This document shows positions 7,961 to 14,938 of a stretch of DNA of 64,000 bases, one piece after another. The stretch covers positions 310,001 through 374,000 of the forward strand of contig NZ_JABEPP010000001.1 in assembly GCF_013044135.1 (NCBI RefSeq). Reading direction: 5' to 3'. Every line of letters starts with the position of its first letter. Positions within the stretch are counted from its first letter, which is position 1. Position numbers and translations under genes: made by a program. Source of the stretch: Enterovirga aerilata (GTDB lineage: Bacteria > Pseudomonadota > Alphaproteobacteria > Rhizobiales > Beijerinckiaceae). Below the pieces are notes generated by a model. That model did not search any database, was not told the origin of the DNA, and was given only the letters and a program-made list of their open reading frames with translations.

Positions 7961-8929
7961 GTGCGTTCCCTCTCCCGTCGCGGCCTTCTTGCCGGCACGG
8001 CCGCCGCAATCGCCGCGCCCGCCCTCGCCCAGAGCTTCCCGAACCGGCCCATCACGATGGTGGTGCCCTTCGCGGCCGGAGGCTCGACCGACGTCGTGGC
8101 GCGCATCATCGCCCAGAAGATGAGCGAGGGCCTCGGCCAGCAGGTCGTGGTGGAGAACGTGGCGGGCGCAGGCGGCAATGTCGGCGCGGCCCGCGTCGCC
8201 AAGGGCGAGCCCGACGGCTACCAGATCCTGATGGGCACGGTCGCCACGCACGCGCTCAACCCGCTGATGCTCAAGCGGAAGCCCTACGATCCGGCGACCG
8301 ATTTCGCACCGATCTCGCTGCTCGCGATCGTGCCGAACGTGCTGATCGTGAATCCGTCGCTGCCGGCGAAGACCGTTCCGGAGCTGATCGGGCTCCTGAA
8401 GGCCAATCCGGGCAAGTATAACTACGCCTCCTCGGGCCTCGGCACGCCGCTCCACCTCTCGGGCGAGCTGTTCAAGAGCCTCGCCAAGGTCGAGATGCAG
8501 CACATCGCCTATCGCGGCTCGGGCCCGGCCCTGAACGACGTGGTGGCGGGCGTGGTGCCGATCCAGTTCGACAACCTTCCTTCCGCCTCCGCCTTCATCC
8601 AGGCCGGGACGCTGCGGGCGCTCGGCGTCACCACCAAGGAGCGCGCCGCGTCCTTTCCGGACGTGCCGACCATCGCGGAGGCCCTGCCCGGCTACGAGAC
8701 CTATACGTGGAACGCGCTCTTCGCCCCGAAGGGAACGCCGAAGGAGATCGTGGACCGGCTGAACGCCGAGGCGGTGAAGGCCGTCAAGGACCCTGCCGTC
8801 GGCGAGCGCATGAAGGTCTTCTCGGCGGCCGTGGTCGGCTCGACGCCGGAGGCGCTGGCCGAGCATGTCAGGGCGGAGATCGCCAAGTGGACGCCGGTCG
8901 TGAAGGAGGCGGGCGTCTCCATCGACTGA
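7961..8929 (+). CDS. Bug/TctC family tripartite tricarboxylate transporter substrate-binding protein
   Basis: A 322-residue periplasmic solute receptor of the Bug family. The N-terminus is a twin-arginine signal (MRSLSRRGLLAGTAAAIAAPALAQ), followed by the family hallmark PNRPITMVVPFAAGGSTDVVARIIAQKM and NVAGAGGNVGAARVAKGEPDGYQILMGT. It binds a carboxylate or similar small anion. No TctA or TctB membrane subunit is in the window, so it is an orphan receptor, as is common in this family. The start is a GTG after CTGGAGACC. The gene is divergent from homospermidine synthase. Confidence 0.9.
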   Translation: MRSLSRRGLLAGTAAAIAAPALAQSFPNRPITMVVPFAAGGSTDVVARIIAQKMSEGLGQQVVVENVAGAGGNVGAARVAKGEPDGYQILMGTVATHALNPLMLKRKPYDPATDFAPISLLAIVPNVLIVNPSLPAKTVPELIGLLKANPGKYNYASSGLGTPLHLSGELFKSLAKVEMQHIAYRGSGPALNDVVAGVVPIQFDNLPSASAFIQAGTLRALGVTTKERAASFPDVPTIAEALPGYETYTWNALFAPKGTPKEIVDRLNAEAVKAVKDPAVGERMKVFSAAVVGSTPEALAEHVRAEIAKWTPVVKEAGVSID

Positions 8930-8948
8930 CCCCGCACGGCCGCGCGGC

Positions 8949-8985
8949 AAAGAAAAAGCCCGGTCGGGAGATCTCCGGACCGGGC
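8949..8985 (-). terminator. intrinsic terminator, minus strand
   Basis: A perfect 8-bp stem (GCCCGGTC at 8958-8965 with GACCGGGC at 8978-8985) encloses a GGAGATCTCC-containing loop. On the minus strand it is followed by TTTTTCTTT (8957-8949). This is a good Rho-independent terminator for transcripts coming from the GNAT gene or from a small RNA starting near 9040. It lies between convergent genes and may also limit read-through from the TctC gene, although the plus strand lacks a T run. Confidence 0.75.
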
Positions 8986-9040
8986 GAAAGTTTCCACTAA
9001 CCGGGAGCTACAAAGCCCGAGATGCCGCCACGAGTCGAGC
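8949..9040 (-). ncRNA. candidate small RNA between convergent genes
   Basis: The minus strand reads a perfect CtrA-type box (9063-9048), then about 90 bases with no convincing ORF, ending in the strong terminator at 8985-8949. Those bases hold a weak stem (CACG...CGTG), a second stem (CGGG, a 10-nt loop, CCCG) and the terminator hairpin. CUCCC segments, which can pair with Shine-Dalgarno sequences, occur at the second stem and in the terminator loop. This is the layout of a trans-acting alphaproteobacterial small RNA, but it could equally be the 3' UTR of the GNAT gene that stops at 9079. The 5' end is a guess. Confidence 0.4.
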
Positions 9041-9047
9041 CCGTGCC

Positions 9048-9063
9048 TTAAGATTTGGTTAAC
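9048..9063. promoter_or_regulatory. CtrA-type binding site TTAA-N7-TTAAC
   Basis: TTAAGATTTGGTTAAC matches the alphaproteobacterial CtrA consensus TTAA-N7-TTAAC exactly. Such AT-rich strings are rare in this GC-rich sequence. It lies 16 bases beyond the stop of the GNAT gene and just upstream, on the minus strand, of the candidate small RNA. No protein-coding gene starts nearby, so its target, if any, is probably that RNA. Occupancy is inferred only. Confidence 0.5.
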
Positions 9064-9078
9064 CACTCGGTCGACGGC

Positions 9079-9651
9079 TCAGGCCGCGCGCGCGACCGAC
9101 GGCAGATCGTCGTTCGCGAGCGCCCGGATGAGGCTCGCGAGGTCGGGACGCGGCGCGAGCTCGCCCGTGGCCTGGACGAGGCCGCGGGCGCCGGCGAGCG
9201 CGCCGGGCGCGAGTTCGAGCCCGAGAAAGCGTTCCCGCTCGACCGGGCCGGGCAGCCACAGGCCGGCGACCGCCTGGGCCGAGAAGCCGAAGCGCCGGTA
9301 GTAAGGGGCGTCGCCGACGAGCAGCACGGCCCGATGGCCGAGTTCGGCTGCGCGGGCGAGCGCATGGCGCATCAGCTTGGCTCCCATGCCGAGCCCCTGC
9401 AGGGCGGGATCGACCGCGATCGGGCCGAGCAGCAGCGCCGGCCGTCCCGGACCGGCCGTGACGTTCCAGAGCCGCAGGGTCGCGACCAGCTCGCCCTGCC
9501 GCTCGACCACGAAGGCCAGCTCCTCCGCGGGGAGGCGGCCTTCGCGCAGGCGCTCGCAGGTCTTGGCGAAGCGCTCGTCGCCGAAGCAGGCTTCGAGCAG
9601 AGCCTCGCGCGCGGGAATATCCTTCGGGGTCTCTGTGCGGATCTCGAACAA
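9079..9651 (-). CDS. GNAT family N-acetyltransferase (YhbS-like)
   Basis: A 190-residue acetyltransferase. Key segments are IRTETPKDIPAREALLEACFGDERFAKTCERLREG, LLLGPIAVDPALQGLGMGAKLMRHALARAAELGHRAVLLVGDAPYYRRFGF (acetyl-CoA loop QGLGMG and the conserved GD-x-x-YY-x-RFGF), and LELAPGALAGARG. This resembles the YhbS group, predicted acetyltransferases of unknown substrate. The start is TTG, supported by GGGAGGG eight or so bases upstream; no in-frame ATG exists near it. A terminator lies about 95 bases past the stop. Confidence 0.85.
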   Translation of the reverse strand: MFEIRTETPKDIPAREALLEACFGDERFAKTCERLREGRLPAEELAFVVERQGELVATLRLWNVTAGPGRPALLLGPIAVDPALQGLGMGAKLMRHALARAAELGHRAVLLVGDAPYYRRFGFSAQAVAGLWLPGPVERERFLGLELAPGALAGARGLVQATGELAPRPDLASLIRALANDDLPSVARAA

Positions 9652-9740
9652 GGCCGTGCCCTCCCCGGGCGAAAGGTGGGAGAAAACAGCCCTCGCACCT
9701 GCCGCTGACGCGGCAGGCCGTCCGGGGGATTGGGGGGGTC

Positions 9741-9814
9741 GTCATGGTCGGGCTTGACCCGACCATCTAGGGATCGCGCCGCGGCTGGATCCTCGGGTCG
9801 AGCCCGAGGATGAC
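9741..9814. repeat. REP-like intergenic repeat, copy 1
   Basis: Two tandem hairpins, each with a perfect 9-bp stem and 5-nt loop: ATGGTCGGG-cttga-CCCGACCAT, then ATCCTCGGG-tcgag-CCCGAGGAT. The outer ends GTCATGGTCGGGCTTGAC and the complement of GTCGAGCCCGAGGATGAC form an imperfect 18-bp inverted repeat. A related copy occurs at 12642-12707. Repeats of this sort are scattered between genes in Rhizobiales chromosomes. It lies downstream of the ornithine decarboxylase stop and upstream of the GNAT gene. Confidence 0.65.
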
Positions 9815-9884
9815 AGCCTTGGCCCTCACCCGGTTGCCGCTGCCGCGGGCGCTCGACCTCTGCCGACGGGAGAGGCGGGGCCGC

Positions 9885-11045
9885 TCAGATCACATGCGTC
9901 TCGAGCGGCGGCAGGCCGTTGAACGCGACCGACGAGTAGGTCGACGTATAGGCGCCCGTCCCCTCGATCAGCACGAGATCGCCGATCTGGAGCGAGACGG
10001 GGAGCCAGTACGGCGTCTTCTCGTACATCACGTCGGCCGAATCGCAGGTCGGGCCGGCGAGCACGCACGGGACCTTGCGGTCATCGTCGTGCTCGGTGCG
10101 GATGCGGTAGCGGATCGACTCGTCCATCGTCTCGGCGAGGCCGCCGAACTTGCCGATGTCGAGATAGACCCAGCGCACCTCGTCCTCGTCGCGGCTCTTC
10201 TTGGAGACGAGCACGACTTCGGACTCGATCACGCCCGCATTGCCGACCATGCCGCGGCCCGGCTCGATGATCGTCTCGGGCAGACGGTTGCCGAAGTGCT
10301 TCGAGAGCGCCTGGAAGATCGAGTTGCCGTAGGCCTCGACCGCCGGGACGTCCTTCAGGTACTTCGTCGGGAAGCCCCCGCCGAGATTGACCATCGAGAG
10401 CGCGATGCCGCGCTCGGCGCATTCGCGGAAGATCCAGGACGCCGAGGCGAGCGCGCCGTCCCAGGCCTCCGTGTTCGCCTGCTGCGAGCCGACATGGAAG
10501 GAGACGCCATAGGCCTCCAGCCCCAGCCGGTGCGCATGCTCCAGCACGCCGACCGCCATCTCCGGCTCGCAGCCGAACTTGCGCGAGAGCGGCCATTCGG
10601 CGCCTGCGCCGTCGCACAGGATGCGGCAGAAGACACGGGTGTCCTCGGCGCCGGTCGCCCCCACGGAGCGCGCGATCTTCTCGACCTCGGCCTCGCAATC
10701 CACCGCGAAGAGCCGCACGCCGAGCTCGAGCGCGCGCACGATGTCGCGCTCCTTCTTGATCGTGTTGCCGAAGGAGATGCGGTCGGGCGTGGCCCCGGCC
10801 TCGAGCGCCATGCGGATCTCCGCGACCGAGGCCGTGTCGAAGCACGAGCCGAGCTCGGCCAGCATGGCGAGCAGCTTGGGCTCGGGATTCGCCTTCACGG
10901 CGTAGAAGACGCGGGTGTCCGGCAGGGCGCGCGCGAACTTCTCGTAGTTCTCGCGCACGACCTCGAGGTCCACCACGAGGACGGGGCCGTCGGCGAGGCC
11001 GGCGCGGCGTCGGTCCTGCAGGAAATCACGGATGCGCTCGGTCAT
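9885..11045 (-). CDS. ornithine decarboxylase, fold type III (alanine racemase-like)
   Basis: A 386-residue PLP decarboxylase of the eukaryotic-ODC/alphaproteobacterial type; ornithine (and possibly lysine) is converted to putrescine (cadaverine). The PLP lysine is Lys51 in FYAVKANPEP. HVGSQ is at 184-188, LGGGFPTKY at 221-229, the phosphate-binding EPGRGMVG at 261-268, and the catalytic Cys334 in GPTCDSADVMYE. The product feeds the nearby homospermidine synthase. The gene has a strong ribosome site (GGGGAGA) and a leader of several hundred bases with a small Arg-rich ORF, so attenuation is likely. A strict ornithine versus lysine preference cannot be read from the sequence. Confidence 0.93.
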   Translation of the reverse strand: MTERIRDFLQDRRRAGLADGPVLVVDLEVVRENYEKFARALPDTRVFYAVKANPEPKLLAMLAELGSCFDTASVAEIRMALEAGATPDRISFGNTIKKERDIVRALELGVRLFAVDCEAEVEKIARSVGATGAEDTRVFCRILCDGAGAEWPLSRKFGCEPEMAVGVLEHAHRLGLEAYGVSFHVGSQQANTEAWDGALASASWIFRECAERGIALSMVNLGGGFPTKYLKDVPAVEAYGNSIFQALSKHFGNRLPETIIEPGRGMVGNAGVIESEVVLVSKKSRDEDEVRWVYLDIGKFGGLAETMDESIRYRIRTEHDDDRKVPCVLAGPTCDSADVMYEKTPYWLPVSLQIGDLVLIEGTGAYTSTYSSVAFNGLPPLETHVI

Positions 11046-11403
11046 GGCGCTCTCCCCAGAAGGTTCAACGTGCCGGATCAGGCCGGCCCCGGTGAAAATT
11101 CAGGCGGCAGGGAGAGAGACCCTGGCCGCCCGGCCTCATTGGGTCGACGTGCGATGTGGCGCCCCGCGCGGTGGAAACGCGGATGCGGCACAAGGCACCG
11201 TCGTCCCGACGATGCTGCCTTCGTTTGGATGGGGAGACCCCGTCCGCACGCCCGGCAATGAGAAACAAGCCTCTTCGGTGCCGGCCTTTGGAGGGCCGAC
11301 GAGACCAAAAAAGCCCGTTCGTCGTTGCTTTAAGCTGCGTCCCCCGTGGAGAGCGGGGTTCGCCGGTTTCGCCTCCGGCTGCCGGTTGTTGTCGGGGTCG
11401 GTG

Positions 11404-11448
11404 TCACCACCTGGATCGCCGCCTGGAGGGTTCCCGCCCTCGCGGCAT
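11404..11448 (-). CDS. candidate Arg-rich leader peptide of the ODC gene
   Basis: A 14-codon ORF, MPRGREPSRRRSRW, with six arginines, starting at ATG 11448 with AGGA just upstream (short spacing). The ORF sits inside a hairpin made of GGATC/GATCC, GCCGC/GCGGC and GAGGG/CCCTC, so a translating ribosome would have to open it. In gammaproteobacteria, an unrelated leader peptide (SpeFL) controls ornithine decarboxylase by ornithine-dependent stalling. A comparable role here is an inference from position and composition. Chance occurrence of such a short ORF is quite possible. Confidence 0.35.
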   Translation of the reverse strand: MPRGREPSRRRSRW

Positions 11449-11454
11449 CGATCC
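11413..11454 (-). promoter_or_regulatory. three-segment hairpin in the ODC leader
   Basis: On the plus strand the arms are GGATC (11413-11417) with GATCC (11450-11454), GCCGC (11418-11422) with GCGGC (11442-11446), and GAGGG (11426-11430) with CCCTC (11437-11441), around a TTCCCG loop. Two three-base bulges (CTG, ATC) separate the helices. All fifteen pairs are Watson-Crick, so the element is unlikely to be accidental. It overlaps the start codon of the Arg-rich leader ORF. Confidence 0.6.
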
Positions 11455-11541
11455 TAAACCCCTGGCGGCTGTCCGGCCTCTTGTCCGGATGCCCACCAAC
11501 CGGCACGCGGCCACAGGCACGTGCGAAATTGGGCAAGCGCG

Positions 11542-11570
11542 GAGATAGGGTTATTCGCCCCCGGGCACAA
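11542..11570 (-). promoter_or_regulatory. possible promoter of the ODC leader
   Basis: TTGTGC (11570-11565) and TATCTC (11547-11542) are spaced by 17 bases on the minus strand, a weak fit to a sigma70 promoter. It would give a transcript starting near 11535 and a leader of roughly 490 bases. It is a guess from spacing; other promoters in the region are possible. Confidence 0.3.
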
Positions 11571-11626
11571 GACCCTTTTTGGGGCCGCGCCGGGACATTT
11601 TGACGGGGCGGCGCGCTGGGTCCGCC

Positions 11627-12631
11627 TCAGGCGGACAGGACGAGAATGCCGGCCTGGCCGTCGGCGGCCCCGAAGGCGAGCCGGCCGCCCTTTGCGTCCC
11701 AGGCGAGCGCCGTGATCGCGCTGCCTTCCGCCGGGCGGCGGGCGAGGAGTTCGGCCCCGTCCTCGAAGCGGACCAGGAGCACGCAGCCGTCCTCGTAGCC
11801 GATCGCCAGCACGTTGACGTGCGGGTGGAAGGCAACTCTCATGACGCGCGCATGGCGCAGCCCGCATTCTCGCGGCGCCTTGCCGGTCGGGCCTTCCTTC
11901 GAGCCGAAGGGCCAGACGATCGCGGCATCGGCCCCGGAGGTCGCAAGCCACGCGCCGCCGAATGACCAGGAGAAGGAGCGAGGCTTGCCGGCATAGCCGG
12001 TCATCCGCATGTGGCCGCGATCCGGCTGCAGACGCCAGCCATGCATCGCGTTCTCCTGCATGGAGGTCACCACGAAGCGGCCGTCCGGCGACCACGTGAC
12101 GTCGAGATGCGAGCCCTTCCAGGAGAGGAGCTCCGGCGGCGTGTCGAGGTTCGGGTACCAGAGCGTGGCGCCGCCGTAATGAGCGACCGCCAGACGGTAG
12201 CCCTTCGGCGCGAAGGCGAGGCCGCGGGCGCTGGAGGGCGCATCCCAGCTCTTCGCCCGGCCCTTATCGTCGAGCGCCGTGACCCTGCGCCCGGCCGCGA
12301 AGGCCACCGCGCCGGAGGGGTGGACCGCCAGGGCATCGACCCAGCCGGACGAGGCGGCGAACTCCCTCGCAGTGCCGTCCGGGCCCGTCGCGACCACGCG
12401 GCCGTCGTCGCCGCCCGTCACGATCCGTTTCCCGTCCGTGGCGGCGGCGAGGACGGCCCCGTCCGGATGCACCGCGGCCCGGCGCGGCTCCCCTTCGGGC
12501 GGGACGAGAAGCACGCTTCCGTCTGCGAGCGCGAAGGCGGCCGTGCGGCCGAGCCAGCCGAGCCCGGTCACCTCCGCGCCGGCTTCGACCGGCAGGACCT
12601 GGTCGGTGAGCGAGGTCAGCGTGGCGGACAT
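11627..12631 (-). CDS. WD40 repeat protein next to CobW
   Basis: A 334-residue beta-propeller protein with at least six degenerate WD40 units, for example AVHPDGAVLAAATDGKRIVTGGDDGRVVA, ALAVHPSGAVAFAAGRRVTALD, LAFAPKGYRLAVAHYGGATLWYP, VTWSPDGRFVVTSMQENAMHGWRL, FSWSFGGAWLATSGADAAIVWPF and VAFHPHVNVLAIGYEDGCVLLVRF. There is no signal peptide, so it is probably cytosolic. A gene of this type commonly sits beside a COG0523 GTPase in Rhizobiales, as here, which suggests a shared job in metal handling. Its partner or ligand is unknown. The ATG at 12631 is chosen because upstream frame crosses the intergenic repeat. Confidence 0.8.
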   Translation of the reverse strand: MSATLTSLTDQVLPVEAGAEVTGLGWLGRTAAFALADGSVLLVPPEGEPRRAAVHPDGAVLAAATDGKRIVTGGDDGRVVATGPDGTAREFAASSGWVDALAVHPSGAVAFAAGRRVTALDDKGRAKSWDAPSSARGLAFAPKGYRLAVAHYGGATLWYPNLDTPPELLSWKGSHLDVTWSPDGRFVVTSMQENAMHGWRLQPDRGHMRMTGYAGKPRSFSWSFGGAWLATSGADAAIVWPFGSKEGPTGKAPRECGLRHARVMRVAFHPHVNVLAIGYEDGCVLLVRFEDGAELLARRPAEGSAITALAWDAKGGRLAFGAADGQAGILVLSA

Positions 12632-12641
12632 GTCGTTCCCT

Positions 12642-12707
12642 GTCATGGTCGGGCTTGACCCGGCCCCGAGAATTGTCTGGATGCTCGAGTCAAGCCCGAG
12701 GATGACA
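12642..12707. repeat. REP-like intergenic repeat, copy 2
   Basis: This copy begins GTCATGGTCGGGCTTGAC and ends with GTCAAGCCCGAGGATGAC, whose complement matches the first half at 16 of 18 positions. It is related to the element at 9741-9814 but with a more decayed centre. It fills the gap between the cobW-like gene and the WD40 gene. Confidence 0.6.
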
Positions 12708-12736
12708 ATGCCGGTCATGCGGCCGAGGCCGAGCGG

Positions 12737-13696
12737 TTACGCCGCGCAGGCGAGAAAACCCTCGCGGATGGCCTTCTCGTTCAGGTCCCGGCCGATGAAG
12801 ACGACGCGGCTTTCGCGCTTCTCGTCCGGGCGCCACTCGCGGGACAGATCGCCGTCCAGGATCATGTGCACGCCCTGGAACACGAAGCGCCTGGGCTCCT
12901 GCGGGAAGGCCACGATCCCCTTGCAGCGCAGGATGTTCGGCCCCTCGCGCTGGGTCAGGTCGGAGATCCAGGGCATGAACTTGTCCGGGTTCACCTCGCC
13001 CGCGCGGAAGGAGAAGGAATCGATCTCCTCGTCGTGGTGGTGATGGTGCCCCTCCTCCAGGAATTCGGGCTCCACCTCCATGATGCGGTCGAGGTCGAAC
13101 GCCTTGCGGTCGAGCACCTCGCCGATCGGCACGTTGCAGTTCACCGTCCTGTGGATCGTGGCGGAAGGGTTGATGGCGCGGATCTGCGCCTCGACCTTCT
13201 CCAGTCCCGCCGCGTCGACGAGGTCGGTCTTGTTGAGGAGGATCACGTCCGCGAAGGCGATCTGGTTCTTGGCCTCCGGCGCGTCCTTCAGGCGCTCGCT
13301 GAGCCACTTGGCGTCCGCCACGGTGACGACGGCGTCGAGCCGGGCGCGCTGCGCCACGTCCTCGTCGACGAAGAAGGTCTGGGCCACGGGAGCCGGATCG
13401 GCGAGGCCGGTCGTCTCGACGATGATCGCGTCGAACTTGCCGCGCCGCTTCATCAGCCCCTCGATGATGCGGATGAGGTCGCCGCGCACGGTGCAGCAGA
13501 TGCAGCCGTTGTTCATCTCGAACACCTCCTCGTCCGCACCGACGACGAGGTCGTTGTCGATGCCGATCTCGCCGAACTCGTTGACGATGACGGCGTAGCG
13601 GCGGCCGTGCTGCTCGGTGAGGATGCGGTTGAGGAGGGTGGTCTTGCCGGCCCCGAGATAGCCGGTGAGCACGGTGACGGGAATCTTGTCGGGCAT
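12737..13696 (-). CDS. CobW/COG0523 family metal-chaperone GTPase
   Basis: A 319-residue G3E GTPase. The Walker A motif GYLGAGKTT is at residues 12-20. The metal-binding CxCC motif is at 65-68 ([13 protein letters not shown]), with [12 protein letters not shown] (switch), NKTD for guanine recognition, and a His run in [11 protein letters not shown] near residue 216. The C-terminal CobW domain is present ([22 protein letters not shown]). The family inserts or delivers zinc, cobalt or other metals; the His stretch and the WD40 neighbour favour zinc homeostasis, but no Zur-type operator was recognised upstream. The neighbouring genes give no cobalamin context. Confidence 0.92.
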   Translation of the reverse strand: MPDKIPVTVLTGYLGAGKTTLLNRILTEQHGRRYAVIVNEFGEIGIDNDLVVGADEEVFEMNNGCICCTVRGDLIRIIEGLMKRRGKFDAIIVETTGLADPAPVAQTFFVDEDVAQRARLDAVVTVADAKWLSERLKDAPEAKNQIAFADVILLNKTDLVDAAGLEKVEAQIRAINPSATIHRTVNCNVPIGEVLDRKAFDLDRIMEVEPEFLEEGHHHHHDEEIDSFSFRAGEVNPDKFMPWISDLTQREGPNILRCKGIVAFPQEPRRFVFQGVHMILDGDLSREWRPDEKRESRVVFIGRDLNEKAIREGFLACAA

Positions 13697-13855
13697 GTCC
13701 GGTCGGATGCTGCGGTTCGGGGCGCCGCCCGCGAACCTCGAAGGTCGCGGCTTATATCGTGAGCCTCGCGGCCGGGGGAAGATCGCGGCCGGCCGGGCAT
13801 GGCTGTCGCGCGTTCCGCCAATCCGCTCGCCCCTTCATCGTTCTGCGGCGGTGCT

Positions 13856-13877
13856 CCTCCCCCTTGAGCGGGGGAGG
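13856..13877. repeat. C-rich hairpin element between cobW and livM
   Basis: CCTCCCCC (13856-13863), a TTGAGC loop and GGGGGAGG (13870-13877) form a perfect 8-bp stem. It resembles the short C-run/G-run palindromes dispersed between genes in many Rhizobiales. Placed after the stop of livM, it may also help end that transcript, but no T run follows. The rest of the 240-base gap shows nothing recognisable. Confidence 0.45.
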
Positions 13878-13936
13878 GGACCACGCGAAGCACGGGTGGG
13901 GCAGCGCCAGACAGTCGCGTCCTCGCAACCCCGGTC

Positions 13937-14938
13937 TCAGAGCGGCCGCTTCACCCAGCGCGCCACGAGGCCGAGGATGCCCTCGCGGAACAGGAGCACG
14001 CAGAGCACGAAGATGATGCCCTGCACGATCGTCACCCAGGCGCCGAGTGTGGCCAGGTAGTTGGCCATGGCGACGATCACGGCCGCGCCCACGATCGGCC
14101 CGAAGACCGTGCCCATGCCGCCGACCAGGGTCATCAGCACGACCTCGCCCGACATGGACCAGTGCACGTCCGTGAGCGAGGCGAGCTGGAACACGATCGC
14201 CTTCAAGGCGCCGGCCAGCCCCGCGAGCGTGGTCGAGAGGACGAAGACCGCGAGCTTGTACTGGTTCGCCCGGTAGCCGAGGGAGACCGCGCGCGGTTCG
14301 TTGTCCCGGATCGCCTTCAGGACCTGCCCGAAGGGGGAGTGGATGATCCGGTAGATCAGCGCGAGCCCGAACAGGAACACGGCCGCGACCACGAAATAGA
14401 GCACGCGGTCGTCGGCGAGATTGATGAAGCCGAACAGCCTGCCGCGCGGCACCGCCTGGATGCCGTCCTCGCCGCCGGTGAACTTGGCCTGGAGGCAGAA
14501 GAAGAACACCATCTGCGCGAGCGCGAGGGTGATCATCGAGAAGTAGATGCCTTGCCGTCGGATCGCGACCGCCCCGAAGACGAGCCCCAGGAGGGCCGCC
14601 GTGGCCGTGCCCGTGAGGATGGCGAGTTCGGGCGAGAAGCCCCACACCTTCGCCGAATAGGCCGACAAGTAGCTCGCCATGCCGAAATAGGCGGCGTGGC
14701 CGAAGGAGAGGAGGCCGCCATAGCCCAGCAGAAGGTTGAAGGCGAGCGCGAAGAGCGCGAAGCACAGCACCTTCATCAGGAAGACGGGGTAGAGGACGAA
14801 GGGCGCGATGACGAGCGCCACCGCGATCCCGATGAAGACCTTCAGGTGGAAGGAGGCGGTGCCGCGCGGCTCGTGCAGCACGGTTGGGATGTTGGTGTCG
14901 GCCGGCAGCGCGGCTCCGGCGGTGGTCGCGTTGGCCAT
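13937..14938 (-). CDS. livM: branched-chain amino acid-type ABC transporter permease LivM
   Basis: A 333-residue inner-membrane permease. The LivM signature is FNLLLGYGGLLSFGHAAYFGMASYLSAY, and the ABC-contact loop is IIHSPFGQVLKAIRDNEPRAVSLGY. About eight to ten hydrophobic segments are visible, ending with GIIFVLCVLLFREGILGL. It pairs with LivH to form the channel. The start ATG shares one base with the livH stop (TGATG), so expression is coupled. It is the last gene of a six-gene operon on the minus strand. The substrate may be a branched-chain amino acid, an amide or an aromatic acid; the family is broad. Confidence 0.93.
   Translation of the reverse strand: MANATTAGAALPADTNIPTVLHEPRGTASFHLKVFIGIAVALVIAPFVLYPVFLMKVLCFALFALAFNLLLGYGGLLSFGHAAYFGMASYLSAYSAKVWGFSPELAILTGTATAALLGLVFGAVAIRRQGIYFSMITLALAQMVFFFCLQAKFTGGEDGIQAVPRGRLFGFINLADDRVLYFVVAAVFLFGLALIYRIIHSPFGQVLKAIRDNEPRAVSLGYRANQYKLAVFVLSTTLAGLAGALKAIVFQLASLTDVHWSMSGEVVLMTLVGGMGTVFGPIVGAAVIVAMANYLATLGAWVTIVQGIIFVLCVLLFREGILGLVARWVKRPL

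Larger units (their letters stand above)
11046..11626 (-). promoter_or_regulatory. long structured leader of the ornithine decarboxylase gene
   Basis: This 580-base gap before the decarboxylase has no convincing protein gene beyond the 14-codon leader ORF. On the minus strand it shows in order: a possible promoter (11570-11542), a three-part hairpin (11454-11413) overlapping the leader ORF, GCCGG...CCGGC (11379-11362), CCCC...GGGG (about 11358-11341), a T6 run (11312-11307), and a further hairpin with GGCC...GGCC arms (about 11300-11283) followed by TTGTTTCT. Alphaproteobacterial ODC genes are known to carry a conserved 5' RNA element (the 'speF' motif); this leader is a candidate, but the match was not computed. 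Confidence 0.5.

Noticed and set aside
8701-9066. A 121-codon minus-strand frame at the TctC 3' end, reaching the CtrA-type box
   Set aside because: Most of it is antisense to TctC and its peptide matches no family; the first third covers the candidate small RNA but has no ribosome site.
13697-13936. Possible Zur operator upstream of the CobW gene
   Set aside because: The first 100 bases upstream are GC-rich with no AT-rich palindrome of the Zur type.
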